From contig NZ_JPRN01000004.1 in NCBI RefSeq assembly GCF_000737715.1, forward strand, positions 124,001 through 188,000: DNA of 64,000 nucleotides, given 5' to 3'. The position numbers and the translations under genes are program-made. The notes under the pieces are model-generated. The model was not told the origin of the DNA, ran no database searches, and saw nothing but the letters and a program-made list of their open reading frames with translations. This document shows positions 33,555-43,517 of the stretch, one piece after another (positions within the stretch are counted from its first letter, which is position 1; each line of letters begins with the position of its first letter). The stretch is from Chryseobacterium sp. JM1 (GTDB lineage Bacteria > Bacteroidota > Bacteroidia > Flavobacteriales > Weeksellaceae).

Positions 33555-34509
33555 TAATACCGATAGTTTCTATTTCTTCAAGTTCAATTTTCGTGTGCAG
33601 GTCTGTTCTGCTGTCATAATACATCAATCCTGCATTGATGAACATCAGATTGTAAAGGATTAATGTTGCCAATATAGAAACTCCATACAATAAAAAGAGA
33701 ATAATTCCCATTGCTCCCGTGAAAGGATTCGCTTCAAAATTCCCGTCCGGAGCAGAGGTAAGAATGGACCCGTACATAAATATCATCGGAACAAATGTGA
33801 ATACAGAGGTAATCATGTACATAATAATGAACATGATGATGGATGCTCCCCAATATTTCCAATACGGAGATTTTTCACTTCCATTCGGATATGAAAACTG
33901 GGATCTTATGGAATAACTTAAGCTTTCCAAAAAGCCCCGTTTTGTATTGAAATAGTCGTACATCAAAAATGAAGACACATTAAATACGGTAGGATATACA
34001 AGCAAAATAAGGAAAAACCCGATAAAGATAAGCAGCAGCAGATAGGAAAATCCAAGAAGAATCATTGATACCGGAAATACAATCACCAGCATTCCCAGGC
34101 TGATTTTAAAGATGCGTCCTGCATTGGTTTTAAAATCATTAAGGATCTCATCTATTTTCACTTGCTGAGCGCCTTCAACGATCCTTTTCATATAAAAAAC
34201 AGGATACAGATAATTGACAATTCCCAGAAGAACAAAAAGTATAAAAACCAATATTCCTACTATCGTAAGCATTCCCGCATTATCTGAAAAATATTTTTCA
34301 AAATAATAACTTTCACCATTGAGATTTCCCCCAACCAACTGTCCGAGGATCTCTCTGAATCCAAAAATCACCACAGCGATTGTCAGGATTAACAGTAGCC
34401 CGTTGATCAGAATATAATTTTTAAAATAATTTTTTCCGTATAATTTGAAAAAATTAAAGCTGTCACTGATGAAAGCTCCAAATTCTCTTTTTTTATAAAA
34501 CTGCATCAT
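33547..34509 (-). CDS. Multi-pass membrane protein of the MoxR cluster, unknown family
   Basis: 320 residues with about six hydrophobic helices (ILINGLLLILTIAVVIFGF, LTIVGILVFILFVLLGIV, ISLGMLVIVFPVSMILLGFS, YLLLLIFIGFFLILLVYPTV, ASIIMFIIMYMITSVFTFVP, GIILFLLYGVSILATLILYN) and a basic N-terminus MMQFYKKREFG. I do not recognise a motif that gives function. Its start overlaps the SpoIIM stop by 17 bp and its stop overlaps the DUF4129 start by 8 bp: a coupled operon. The C-terminal tail is acidic. Confidence 0.7.
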   Translation of the reverse strand: MMQFYKKREFGAFISDSFNFFKLYGKNYFKNYILINGLLLILTIAVVIFGFREILGQLVGGNLNGESYYFEKYFSDNAGMLTIVGILVFILFVLLGIVNYLYPVFYMKRIVEGAQQVKIDEILNDFKTNAGRIFKISLGMLVIVFPVSMILLGFSYLLLLIFIGFFLILLVYPTVFNVSSFLMYDYFNTKRGFLESLSYSIRSQFSYPNGSEKSPYWKYWGASIIMFIIMYMITSVFTFVPMIFMYGSILTSAPDGNFEANPFTGAMGIILFLLYGVSILATLILYNLMFINAGLMYYDSRTDLHTKIELEEIETIGINE

Positions 34510-35476
34510 TGGTGTGGGTATTAATTCTTTTATAAACCACCGAAGGATAAACGAAATAGTAAAACCCTATAATGGCCAGTGACGTGATTATTAATGCTAA
34601 GTTGACAACCAGTGGCATTTTTAAAGCATGTCTTGTGACGTATCCTTCAATAATTCCGGCGCAGATCGTAAACGGAACGGTACTCAGGAAAATCTTAAAC
34701 GAATCTTTAAAACCGGTTTTAAAGGAATTAAATCTTGAAAAAGTTCTCGGAAACAGGATACTTGCCCCTAAAATCAATCCGCACATTGCTTCAACCACCA
34801 TTGCAAAGATTTCAAAAACCCCGTGAAGCCAAATTCCTCTTGCACTGTCTTTCAAAGCTCCGTAATCATAGAAAAAATACTGGAAAGAACCTAGCATAAC
34901 GCTGTTCGAAAGCAAGGCATACAAAGTACCTACGCCTCCGGTAACTCCGTAAATGTATAATTTCGCGCCCACAGTGATGTTATTAAAAATGATTCCAATG
35001 GTACTTCCCCATGTGGAACCGCTCTGGTAAACGCCTACAGCATTTCCTTTTTTAATATTTTCTATGGTTTCGTTGACATATTCTTCACCAAGAATAATAT
35101 TGGCAAAATCTTTATCATAAGCTCCGGAAAGCACACCTATTGCTGTAAAAAGAATGAAAAACAGAAAAGCATACAAAAGATATCTCCTGTACTGGTATAC
35201 CAACAGGGGAACTTCTGTTTTGAAGAAATACATCAACCTGTTCTCCTCTACTCTTTTGGTTTTATAAATCTTCTGGAACATTTGCGAAGACAAATGATTC
35301 AGATAAACCGTAGTGTTACTTTTAGGATAATAGGACTGTGCAAATGAAAGATCATTGATCAGGTTGATATACAGCGAAGACAGGTCATCAGGATTTTTTT
35401 TTACTTTCCCTTGAATAACCTGTTCAATTCCCAACCATTTTTCTTTATTTTGTTTAATGAAATAAACTTCTCTCAT
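34493..35476 (-). CDS. SpoIIM/DUF95-family membrane protein
   Basis: 327 residues from the ATG at 35476 (REVYFIKQNKEKWLGIEQVI); an ATG 12 codons upstream would reach into the divergent RDD start region. It has several membrane helices (YLLYAFLFFILFTAIGVLSG, GTLYALLSNSVMLGSFQYFF, HGVFEIFAMVVEAMCGLILG, NLALIITSLAIIGFYYFV). The segments LYIYGVTGGVGTLYALL and WLHGVFEIFAMVVE are typical of the stage II sporulation M family, widespread in non-sporulators and linked to MoxR/RDD genes. It is first in the operon, with a 27-bp divergent gap to RDD. Confidence 0.82.
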   Translation of the reverse strand: MREVYFIKQNKEKWLGIEQVIQGKVKKNPDDLSSLYINLINDLSFAQSYYPKSNTTVYLNHLSSQMFQKIYKTKRVEENRLMYFFKTEVPLLVYQYRRYLLYAFLFFILFTAIGVLSGAYDKDFANIILGEEYVNETIENIKKGNAVGVYQSGSTWGSTIGIIFNNITVGAKLYIYGVTGGVGTLYALLSNSVMLGSFQYFFYDYGALKDSARGIWLHGVFEIFAMVVEAMCGLILGASILFPRTFSRFNSFKTGFKDSFKIFLSTVPFTICAGIIEGYVTRHALKMPLVVNLALIITSLAIIGFYYFVYPSVVYKRINTHTNDAVL

Positions 35477-35503
35477 AATTGTAAGGCTAAAATAATAAAA
35501 ATT

Positions 35504-36250
35504 ATGTCTCAAATTGCGATAAATACCTCACAAAATGTAAATATTAACTTTAATATTGCAAGTGTCGGAGAAAGAATGCTTGCCTTCATTATCGATTTCC
35601 TGATCAAGGTGGCTTATGTCATTATTGTACTCTACCTTTTCTTCAACATTTTGGATCTTGGGTATTTATTGGATGGGCTGGATCAGTGGTCTATCATGGC
35701 AGTTTATATTGTCCTGACTTTTCCGGTTTACATTTATCCTGTAGTTCTGGAAAGCCTTATGGAAGGACAGACACCCGGAAAAAAACTCATGAAGATCCGG
35801 GTGGTAAAAATAGACGGCTACCAGGCCAGCTTCGGTGACTATCTGATCCGATGGATGTTCCGCCTGATTGATACGACTGCCGCCGGTGTTGTAGGTTTAA
35901 TCTCTATGATTGTTTCCAAAAACAACCAGCGTCTGGGGGATATTGCTTCCGGTACCGCTGTGATTTCTTTAAAAAACAACATCAATATTTCCCATACCAT
36001 TCTGGAAAATATCAACGAAGATTATATTCCGTCATTCCCTCAGGTCATCGCCTTAAGTGATAATGATATGAGGATCATTAAAGATAATTACACCAAAGCA
36101 CTGAAAATAGATGACCGCCAGATCATCAGTAAACTTTCAGATAAGATCAAAAGCATTTTAAAACTGGAAATTGATCCGAAGATGACGGAAAGACAGTTTA
36201 TTAATGTGGTGATCAAGGATTATAACTATTATACGGGGAAGGAGAATTGA
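35504..36250 (+). CDS. RDD family membrane protein
   Basis: 248 residues from the ATG at 35504 (SQIAINTSQNVNINFNIASV); the frame is open further upstream but would overlap the SpoIIM coding region. Family motif: VGERMLAFIIDFLIKVAYVI with the Arg and the two Asp, then EGQTPGKKLMKIRVVKIDGY and NNQRLGDIASGTAVIS. Three or four helices. It may take part in ion or small-molecule transport; RDD genes next to MoxR/SpoIIM genes are common. The C-terminal 70 residues are soluble and helical. Divergent from SpoIIM by 27 bp. Confidence 0.85.
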   Translation: MSQIAINTSQNVNINFNIASVGERMLAFIIDFLIKVAYVIIVLYLFFNILDLGYLLDGLDQWSIMAVYIVLTFPVYIYPVVLESLMEGQTPGKKLMKIRVVKIDGYQASFGDYLIRWMFRLIDTTAAGVVGLISMIVSKNNQRLGDIASGTAVISLKNNINISHTILENINEDYIPSFPQVIALSDNDMRIIKDNYTKALKIDDRQIISKLSDKIKSILKLEIDPKMTERQFINVVIKDYNYYTGKEN

Positions 36251-36612
36251 TGGAGATGTTAATGGTCAATTTCGCTGCGCGAGTGAATGGTCAATTTTTG
36301 CTGCGCAAGTGAATGGTCAATCGTCAATTGATTACATTACAAAAAAAATTTACACTGTTTAATCAAGTTAAAAAATTGACTGCGAAGCAAATTCACTATT
36401 CACTATTGACGGATAACGATGGTTGGCAATGGTCAATTTTGCTGCGCAAGTGAATGGTCAATCGTCAATTAATAATGGTAAAAAAGGATAGTCCTCCTAT
36501 TTAAACACATCAAAAAAATTGACTGCGAAGCAAATTCACTATTCACTATTGACATTTCCCATAATCCCTGTCGGTGCAATTTTTGTATCTTTCAATACCA
36601 AAGCTTAGCATT
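36251..36612. other. 362-bp gap filled with two kinds of paired repeat
   Basis: No gene. It holds a 30-nt unit twice (36300-36329 and 36441-36470, with further partial copies from 36261) and a 37-nt unit twice (36374-36410 and 36517-36553), arranged A-B-A-B. A and the reverse complement of B share TCAAT, TTGC and GTGAAT-like words, so each A-B pair can form a long imperfect hairpin. Confidence 0.8.
36261..36553. repeat. A-B-A-B repeat array
   Basis: A contains GCTGCGCAAGTGAATGGTC; B contains GACTGCGAAGCAAATTCAC. The two A copies are identical over 30 nt and the two B copies over 37 nt. Spacers between them differ, so this is not a simple tandem duplication. Confidence 0.85.
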
Positions 36613-36903
36613 ATGAAATTTGAGAACAATAAATCAGGAAATGGTGGCGTACTTACGCTGAACAACGAAACCAAAGAAGTAGGAAGACTGACGTATACTA
36701 TTTTTCCTGAAGACAGTAAATTTATTATTTCATTCGTACTCGTACACCCTGAATTTGAAGGGCGCGGACTGGGAAAATATCTGGTTGAGGAGGCCATAAA
36801 ATTTGCAAGAGAAAACAACTGGAAAGTGTATCCGCACTGTTCTTATGCAAGAGCCGTAATGACCCGAATGAGTGATGTGGATGATATTTTTCTAAAGAGC
36901 TAA
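36613..36903 (+). CDS. Small GNAT-family acetyltransferase (YjdJ-like)
   Basis: 96 residues from the ATG at 36613. MKFENNKSGNGGVLTLNNE, RLTYTIFPEDSKFIISFVLV, then the acetyl-CoA loop EFEGRGLGKYLVEEAIKFAR and PHCSYARAVMTRM. The small size and the C-S-Y-A ending match the minimal GNAT type seen in YjdJ/GTLC3-like proteins, whose substrate is unknown. Its 3' end overlaps the convergent glycosyltransferase by 12 bp. The last bases of its upstream gap are the repeat array. Confidence 0.82.
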   Translation: MKFENNKSGNGGVLTLNNETKEVGRLTYTIFPEDSKFIISFVLVHPEFEGRGLGKYLVEEAIKFARENNWKVYPHCSYARAVMTRMSDVDDIFLKS

Positions 36904-37863
36904 AACATCTTTCACCAAAATCTCCTCGATATTATCCGGGTAATCTACTTGTAAGTGATGATCTGAAGCGACCCATTCCATAATTTCCTGAAGTTTTAAT
37001 ACTTTGGAGTTCGGAATTCCCATCAAATCCAGAGCACAGGCGTTGCATTCTTGCTCGTACTGGTTATGAATTGGGATCACAAAGAGTTTTTTATCCATGA
37101 AAAGCGCTTCTGCGGGCGTTTCAAAACCAGCATTGCAAAGAATTCCATCACAGCTTTCAAAATATTTCAGATACTGCATCTCATCGATGGGGAAAACTTC
37201 TACATTTTTCACTTTCACCTGTACTTTGCTGTGTTTTGAGAATACTTTCCACTGTACAGGAATCTGTTTCAGAACTTTGATGATATTTTCGTCTGCAAAA
37301 CTTGGAAGATAAACGAGATAATAACCTTTCTTATCGGGATTAAGGTTTCGGATTTTATGTCTGATCACAGGTTTTTTAATCTGCGGATGGTAATTTTCAA
37401 AGTGGAAACCTATTTTTCTTTTGCTGGGAACGTAATATTTCAGGATCAGTTCACCCAGAAAATCTTTATGTTTCGGCTTTGGTGTTTCGGCAAAACTCAT
37501 GGAAGCCTGATGGCTCAGTTCGATCATCGGCAGCTTTTTTAATTTCCCTGCCCAACCGGTGAGAGGTTCATAATCATTAATGATCAGATCATACTGTGAA
37601 AGCTCCAGTTCCCGGATTGTTTTGGCTGCTTCAAGAAATTTATTCTCGGTAAACGTTTTACGATAGGATAAACCTCCTGTTTTGTTGTAAAGAAGAGAAA
37701 TACCCCGATATTGATAATTAAGGTCAAAATCAGCCTTTAATTGCGACTGATGCCCACTGATCAATGTATCGACTGAAGCATATTTTTTGAGGATAGGAAT
37801 AATTTCCTGCGCCCGTGCCACATGGCCGTTCCCTGTCCCTTGAAATGCATACAAAACCTTCAT
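36892..37863 (-). CDS. Glycosyltransferase-like protein (MJ1255/VC2487 type)
   Basis: 323 residues. The beginning VLYAFQGTGNGHVARAQEII and the later GTxGHxxRA-like loop suggest a GT-B fold; DGILCNAGFETPAEALFMDK with a downstream HNQYEQECNA is typical of GT28/MurG-like nucleotide-sugar sites. The family is often annotated as a conserved glycosyltransferase of unknown substrate. It begins immediately after the stop of the LpxH-like phosphoesterase (no gap), so they form a two-gene operon that may act in lipid or surface glycolipid metabolism. Confidence 0.75.
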   Translation of the reverse strand: MKVLYAFQGTGNGHVARAQEIIPILKKYASVDTLISGHQSQLKADFDLNYQYRGISLLYNKTGGLSYRKTFTENKFLEAAKTIRELELSQYDLIINDYEPLTGWAGKLKKLPMIELSHQASMSFAETPKPKHKDFLGELILKYYVPSKRKIGFHFENYHPQIKKPVIRHKIRNLNPDKKGYYLVYLPSFADENIIKVLKQIPVQWKVFSKHSKVQVKVKNVEVFPIDEMQYLKYFESCDGILCNAGFETPAEALFMDKKLFVIPIHNQYEQECNACALDLMGIPNSKVLKLQEIMEWVASDHHLQVDYPDNIEEILVKDVLAL

Positions 37864-38691
37864 TTATGAAAAATTAGTTACTATTTTCAGAAGTTCAGAA
37901 CTGTCCATGTCCTGGATTTCTTCTGCTTCGTCGTCTTTAAGTGAATCTTTGTGATCGTCATAATAAAAGATTTTCCATTCTTTATCATGGTATTCAAGAG
38001 CGGAAAGGTTTTCTATCCAGTCTCCGGAATTCAGATAGGTGCATGATCCTTTTTTATTAACAACTTCACGGATCTGAGGCTGATGAATGTGCCCGCAGAT
38101 CACATAATCGTAATGATTGTCTATAGCCAGTTCTGAAGCAGTGAGTTCAAAATCTCCGATATACTTCACCGCCTTCTTTACATTGTTTTTGATCTTCTTT
38201 GAAAATGAATATTTTTCTCTGCCCATTTTCTCCAGAAACCAATTGACCATATTATTGATGACAATCAGGAGATCATAGCCTTTTCCTCCTAATTTTGCAA
38301 TCCATTTAGAATGCTGTACAGAGGCATCGAAAACATCACCATGAAATATCCAGGTCTTTTTCTGATCAATATCCAGACAGATCTTGTTGCAGACTTTCAG
38401 TTTTCCTAATTCGAAATCCGTAAACTTCCGGAACATCTCATCATGGTTGCCCGTAATGTAGTAGACCTGTGTATTTTTATTAGTAGCGAATGAAAGGATC
38501 TTTTTGATCACCTTCAAATGAGGTTTAGGGAAGTAAGACTTTTTAAACTGCCAGATATCGATAATATCACCGTTCAAAACTAGTGTTTTAGGCTGGATAG
38601 AATTGAGATACCGTAACAGCTCTTTAGCCTTACATCCATAAGTTCCCAAATGAACATCCGATATGACAACTAACTCAACGTTTCTTTTCAT
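37864..38691 (-). CDS. Calcineurin-like phosphoesterase, LpxH-like (UDP-2,3-diacylglucosamine diphosphatase family)
   Basis: 275 residues; ATG 38691 preferred over the TTG at 38703. Dinuclear metal motifs are complete: SDVHLG (residues about 10-15), NGDIIDIW, TGNHDEMF, HGD, and CGHIHQPQ. The usual LpxH GNRD motif reads GNHD here, as in LpxH-like and LpxG-like relatives. It may cleave UDP-2,3-diacylglucosamine for lipid A, but the family also contains other phosphoesterases. The C-terminal acidic helix (DHKDSLKDDEAEEIQDMDSS) is unusual. Followed directly by the glycosyltransferase. Confidence 0.8.
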   Translation of the reverse strand: MKRNVELVVISDVHLGTYGCKAKELLRYLNSIQPKTLVLNGDIIDIWQFKKSYFPKPHLKVIKKILSFATNKNTQVYYITGNHDEMFRKFTDFELGKLKVCNKICLDIDQKKTWIFHGDVFDASVQHSKWIAKLGGKGYDLLIVINNMVNWFLEKMGREKYSFSKKIKNNVKKAVKYIGDFELTASELAIDNHYDYVICGHIHQPQIREVVNKKGSCTYLNSGDWIENLSALEYHDKEWKIFYYDDHKDSLKDDEAEEIQDMDSSELLKIVTNFS

Positions 38692-38748
38692 AGTTTTATA
38701 CAAAGAAACTAATTGAAAGTTAACTGTATATGAATGCTATATTATTTT

Positions 38749-39489
38749 TTACAGCGAGTTCATCAGCTCTTCTGTGATTTCCATATTGTGATACACGTTC
38801 TGTACGTCATCATCGTCTTCAAAGCGCTCCAGCATCTTCATATTCGCTTTGAACTGTTCTGCATTCACTTCTTTAATATTGTTTGGAATTCTCTGAAGTT
38901 CTGCGCTTTTCGCTTCAATTTTCAATTCATCTAATTTATGAGACAGTGAACCGAAGTCTTCGAAAGCCGTTGTAATCATTACTTCCTCTTCATCTTTCTC
39001 CACATCTTCTGCACCTCCGTCTATCATTTCCATTTCGAAATCATCCCAATCCATTTTGATCTGAGACAAATCAAGAGTAAAAATACCTTTCCTGTCGAAG
39101 ATAAAAGCAAGTTCTCCATTCTTCCCAAGGTTACCGTCGAATTTATTGAAGATCGCTCTTACGTTGGCTACAGTTCTCGTTGGGTTATTGGTTGTACATT
39201 CTACAAAGAATGCTACTCCACCCTGCCCGTATCCTTCGTACGTAATCTCTTCATAGTTTTCAGCATCAGCACCACCGGCTTTTTTGATGGCTCTTTCTAC
39301 GTTATCTTTAGGCATATTGGCACCCTTGGCATTCTGGATACATCTTCTTAAAGCCGGATTGGCTTCAGGATCTGTTCCTCCGGCTTTTACAGCCAGTGCA
39401 ATGTCTTTACCTATCTTGGAGAAAGTTTTGGCCATTTTATCCCATCTGGCCATTTTAGAAGCTTTTCTATATTCAAATGCTCTTCCCAT
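38749..39489 (-). CDS. YebC/PmpR family DNA-binding regulator or translation factor
   Basis: 246 residues. MGRAFEYRKASKMARWDKMA, DPEANPALRRCIQNAKGANM, EEITYEGYGQGGVAFFVECT and FDRKGIFTLDLSQIKMDWDD are clear YebC/PmpR features. Members act as transcriptional regulators or as helpers of ribosomes on poly-proline. It stands alone; a TAATTTTG -7 box precedes it at 39510-39517. The end is acidic (ERFEDDDDVQNVYHNMEI). Confidence 0.92.
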   Translation of the reverse strand: MGRAFEYRKASKMARWDKMAKTFSKIGKDIALAVKAGGTDPEANPALRRCIQNAKGANMPKDNVERAIKKAGGADAENYEEITYEGYGQGGVAFFVECTTNNPTRTVANVRAIFNKFDGNLGKNGELAFIFDRKGIFTLDLSQIKMDWDDFEMEMIDGGAEDVEKDEEEVMITTAFEDFGSLSHKLDELKIEAKSAELQRIPNNIKEVNAEQFKANMKMLERFEDDDDVQNVYHNMEITEELMNSL

Positions 39490-39509
39490 TTTAATTTTTA
39501 AATTTTCAA

Positions 39510-39517
39510 CAAAATTA
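39510..39517 (-). promoter_or_regulatory. -7 box of the yebC promoter
   Basis: TAATTTTG on the minus strand, an exact TAnnTTTG 21 nt upstream of the ATG. No clear -33. Confidence 0.45.
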
Positions 39518-39540
39518 ACTAAAAGTCAACAAAAAAAAAA

Positions 39541-39563
39541 TACCTCCAATACAATTGGAGGTA
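39541..39563 (-). terminator. Terminator of the OmpA gene
   Basis: Stem TACCTCCAAT / ATTGGAGGTA with a 3-nt loop; the minus strand continues with ten T. It is 22 bp after the ompA-like stop. Confidence 0.85.
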
Positions 39564-39584
39564 TTCATTATTTAGAAAAATTAA

Positions 39585-41081
39585 TTATTTTTTCTTTTTA
39601 GCTGGAGCTTTTTTCTTAGCTGGAGCTTTCTTAGCTTTTTTCACTACAGTTTTCTTCTCTACAACGTCTAGATCAGATTTCTGAAGTGCATCCCAAGCAG
39701 CACCGTTTACAGCCTCAACTACAACTTTTCTGTCAACCATTCTGTCTGCGTCAGAAGCTTTTTCAGAAACAGTAGCGTCTCTTTCACCAACTCCTACAGA
39801 TTTTAACTGGTTAGCGCTAACACCTCTAGCTTCTAGAGCACCAACTACTGAAGCAGCTCTTTGTCTAGAAAGTTTCAAGTTATAGTTATCAGCACCTTTC
39901 TTATCTGTGTGACCAGTTACTAAGAATGTACCGTCAGAAGATTGCTTAATAATCTTAGCCGCTTCATCTAACTTAGTGCTAGATTCTGGTCTGATTGTAG
40001 CTTTGTTGAAATCGAATAAGATACCTTTAAGAGCACCTGTAGCTTCAACTCCGATTACTTCTTTTGGTTTAGGACATCCGTTGTATTCTGGAAGACCTGG
40101 AACTGTAGGACAAGCGTCATCTTTATCTAAGATTCCGTCACCGTCTGTATCTGGCCAAGGACAACCGTTGTTTTCTGCAGGACCTGCAACAGTAGGACAA
40201 GCATCATCTTTGTCGATAACACCATCACCATCTGTATCTGGCCAAGGACAACCGTTGTTTTCAACTGGACCAGCTACTTCTGGACATTGATCGTCTTTAT
40301 CTGGAACTCCGTCACCGTCAGTATCAGGACATCCCTGGAATTCTGGAAGACCTGGAGTATCTGGACAAAGATCATCTTTATCTAGGATACCATCCTTATC
40401 TCTATCTCTGTTACCGAATCTGAATAAGATCGATGCAGAAGCTTGCCAGAAGTTAGCAACTGTAGATTTATCACCTGGAGTTGACACGTAGTCACCTTGT
40501 ACACCAAGACCGAAGTTCTTAGTTACCCAGAAGTTAACACCAGCACCTGTAGAAACTGTAAAGTGGTTAGCTTTACCATTTTCGTTACCACCGTCTCCGT
40601 TAGGAACAGAATTACCATTGTAATCGTTTCTTGGGAAAGTAAGTGCAGTATAGTCATGTCTCAGGTAGTTAGCACCAACTCTTAAATATGGATCGAACCA
40701 AGATTCTTCATTCCATAAAAGACCAGCTGCTTTAGCCTGGAAACCAAGACCTGTCATAAGGAAGAATTCTTTCCCCATGTTGAATCTCTTGTTATCTACA
40801 TTACCTACGGAAGTCTGCCAGTCGATAACTAAACCTTTACCGATGTTTCTAGCAACTGTTAATTTAGATAATGGAGGTGTAATAGAGAAGTTGTTCACAT
40901 TGAACATCGTCTTCGTTAAATTATTAGCAGAGAACGTGTTACTGAATCCTGTCTGTGCTGCCTTGTGGTTTTCGGCATGAGCACCAACTCCGATCAACCA
41001 CGGATTGTTGGTAGTCTGCGCGAAGACAGTAGAGGCTACAGTAAGCGCCAATGCTGAAATTCCTAATTTTAGATTTTTCAT
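39585..41081 (-). CDS. OmpA-family outer-membrane protein with TSP3 repeats and a Lys-rich tail
   Basis: 498 residues. Signal peptide MKNLKLGISALALTVASTVFA. An eight-strand-like beta-barrel (25-215), then about five calcium-binding thrombospondin type-3 repeats of the form DTDGDGVxDKDDxCP (about 225-345), then a peptidoglycan-binding OmpA domain (FDFNKATIRPESSTKLDEAA, VTGHTDKKGADNYNLKLSRQ). The last 25 residues (KKTVVKKAKKAPAKKKAPA) are Lys-rich, not part of the domain. The protein links the outer membrane to the cell wall. Codons are unusually uniform, consistent with very high expression. Preceded by a near-consensus promoter (TTTG, 21 nt, TATTTTG). Confidence 0.9.
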   Translation of the reverse strand: MKNLKLGISALALTVASTVFAQTTNNPWLIGVGAHAENHKAAQTGFSNTFSANNLTKTMFNVNNFSITPPLSKLTVARNIGKGLVIDWQTSVGNVDNKRFNMGKEFFLMTGLGFQAKAAGLLWNEESWFDPYLRVGANYLRHDYTALTFPRNDYNGNSVPNGDGGNENGKANHFTVSTGAGVNFWVTKNFGLGVQGDYVSTPGDKSTVANFWQASASILFRFGNRDRDKDGILDKDDLCPDTPGLPEFQGCPDTDGDGVPDKDDQCPEVAGPVENNGCPWPDTDGDGVIDKDDACPTVAGPAENNGCPWPDTDGDGILDKDDACPTVPGLPEYNGCPKPKEVIGVEATGALKGILFDFNKATIRPESSTKLDEAAKIIKQSSDGTFLVTGHTDKKGADNYNLKLSRQRAASVVGALEARGVSANQLKSVGVGERDATVSEKASDADRMVDRKVVVEAVNGAAWDALQKSDLDVVEKKTVVKKAKKAPAKKKAPAKKKK

Positions 41082-41158
41082 AGAATTAAATGATTAAATA
41101 ATTGATAATGCAAAATAAATATAATTTTTCTTTATATACAAAGTTTTTTGAATGATTT

Positions 41159-41617
41159 TTAACTTTTCTTTAATATTCTGTCCAGGTTACGTTTATTTTC
41201 TCTATCTTTTATCGCTTCCCTTTTATCAAAGAGTTTTTTCCCTCTGGCAAGCGAAATCAAGACTTTTGCTTTCCCCTTATCTGTGATATATAACTTAAGA
41301 GGTATAACTGTGTTCCCTGCATCCTTTAACTTCTTTTCAAGTTTCTGCAATTCTTTTTTGTGCAACAGCAATTTCCGTTCCCTTTTTGTTTTGTGATTGT
41401 AAAAAGTTCCCAGTTTATACTCATCAATCATCATATTAATAATGTATAACTCCCCATCAATAAACTGACAGAAGGATTCTGTGATAGACGCCTTGGATGA
41501 ACGTAAAGATTTTATTTCCGTACCCGTCAAAACCATCCCAGCTTCATACTCTTCAAGGATTTCATACTCAAAACGGGCTCTTCTGTTTAATATACTGACT
41601 GTTTTTTCGATCTTCAT
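41159..41617 (-). CDS. smpB: SsrA-binding protein
   Basis: 152 residues, normal length. Binds tmRNA and brings it to stalled ribosomes for trans-translation. Diagnostic parts: NRRARFEYEILEEYEAGMVL, GTEIKSLRSSKASITESFC, YKLGTFYNHKTKRERKLLLH, the C-terminal helix KKLFDKREAIKDRENKRN. It stands on its own in front of ompA with 77 bp between. The ssrA gene itself is not in the window. Confidence 0.96.
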   Translation of the reverse strand: MKIEKTVSILNRRARFEYEILEEYEAGMVLTGTEIKSLRSSKASITESFCQFIDGELYIINMMIDEYKLGTFYNHKTKRERKLLLHKKELQKLEKKLKDAGNTVIPLKLYITDKGKAKVLISLARGKKLFDKREAIKDRENKRNLDRILKKS

Positions 41618-41738
41618 TTTAAAAAATTCGTGTAATTATATTGGACTGGACGGCCCAATCCTTCACTAAGGTGTATTACGGGACTCTTTTCTGATTTAAT
41701 TTCATTAATGAAATATAGAAAAAATACCCCACATTTAA

Positions 41739-43433
<1,695 letters not shown>

Positions 43434-43465
43434 TTTCTTAAGATCACATTCAACTTTAAATAAAA

Positions 43466-43495
43466 AAATTCCTCAAAAACAACTTTGAGGAATTT
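43466..43495. terminator. Bidirectional terminator between ABC-F and M48 genes
   Basis: 12-bp stem AAATTCCTCAAA / TTTGAGGAATTT with a 6-nt loop; followed by TTATTTT on the plus strand and by TTTTATTT on the minus strand. Both genes converge on it. Confidence 0.85.
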
Positions 43496-43517
43496 TTATT
43501 TTATAATGTAAATTCAA

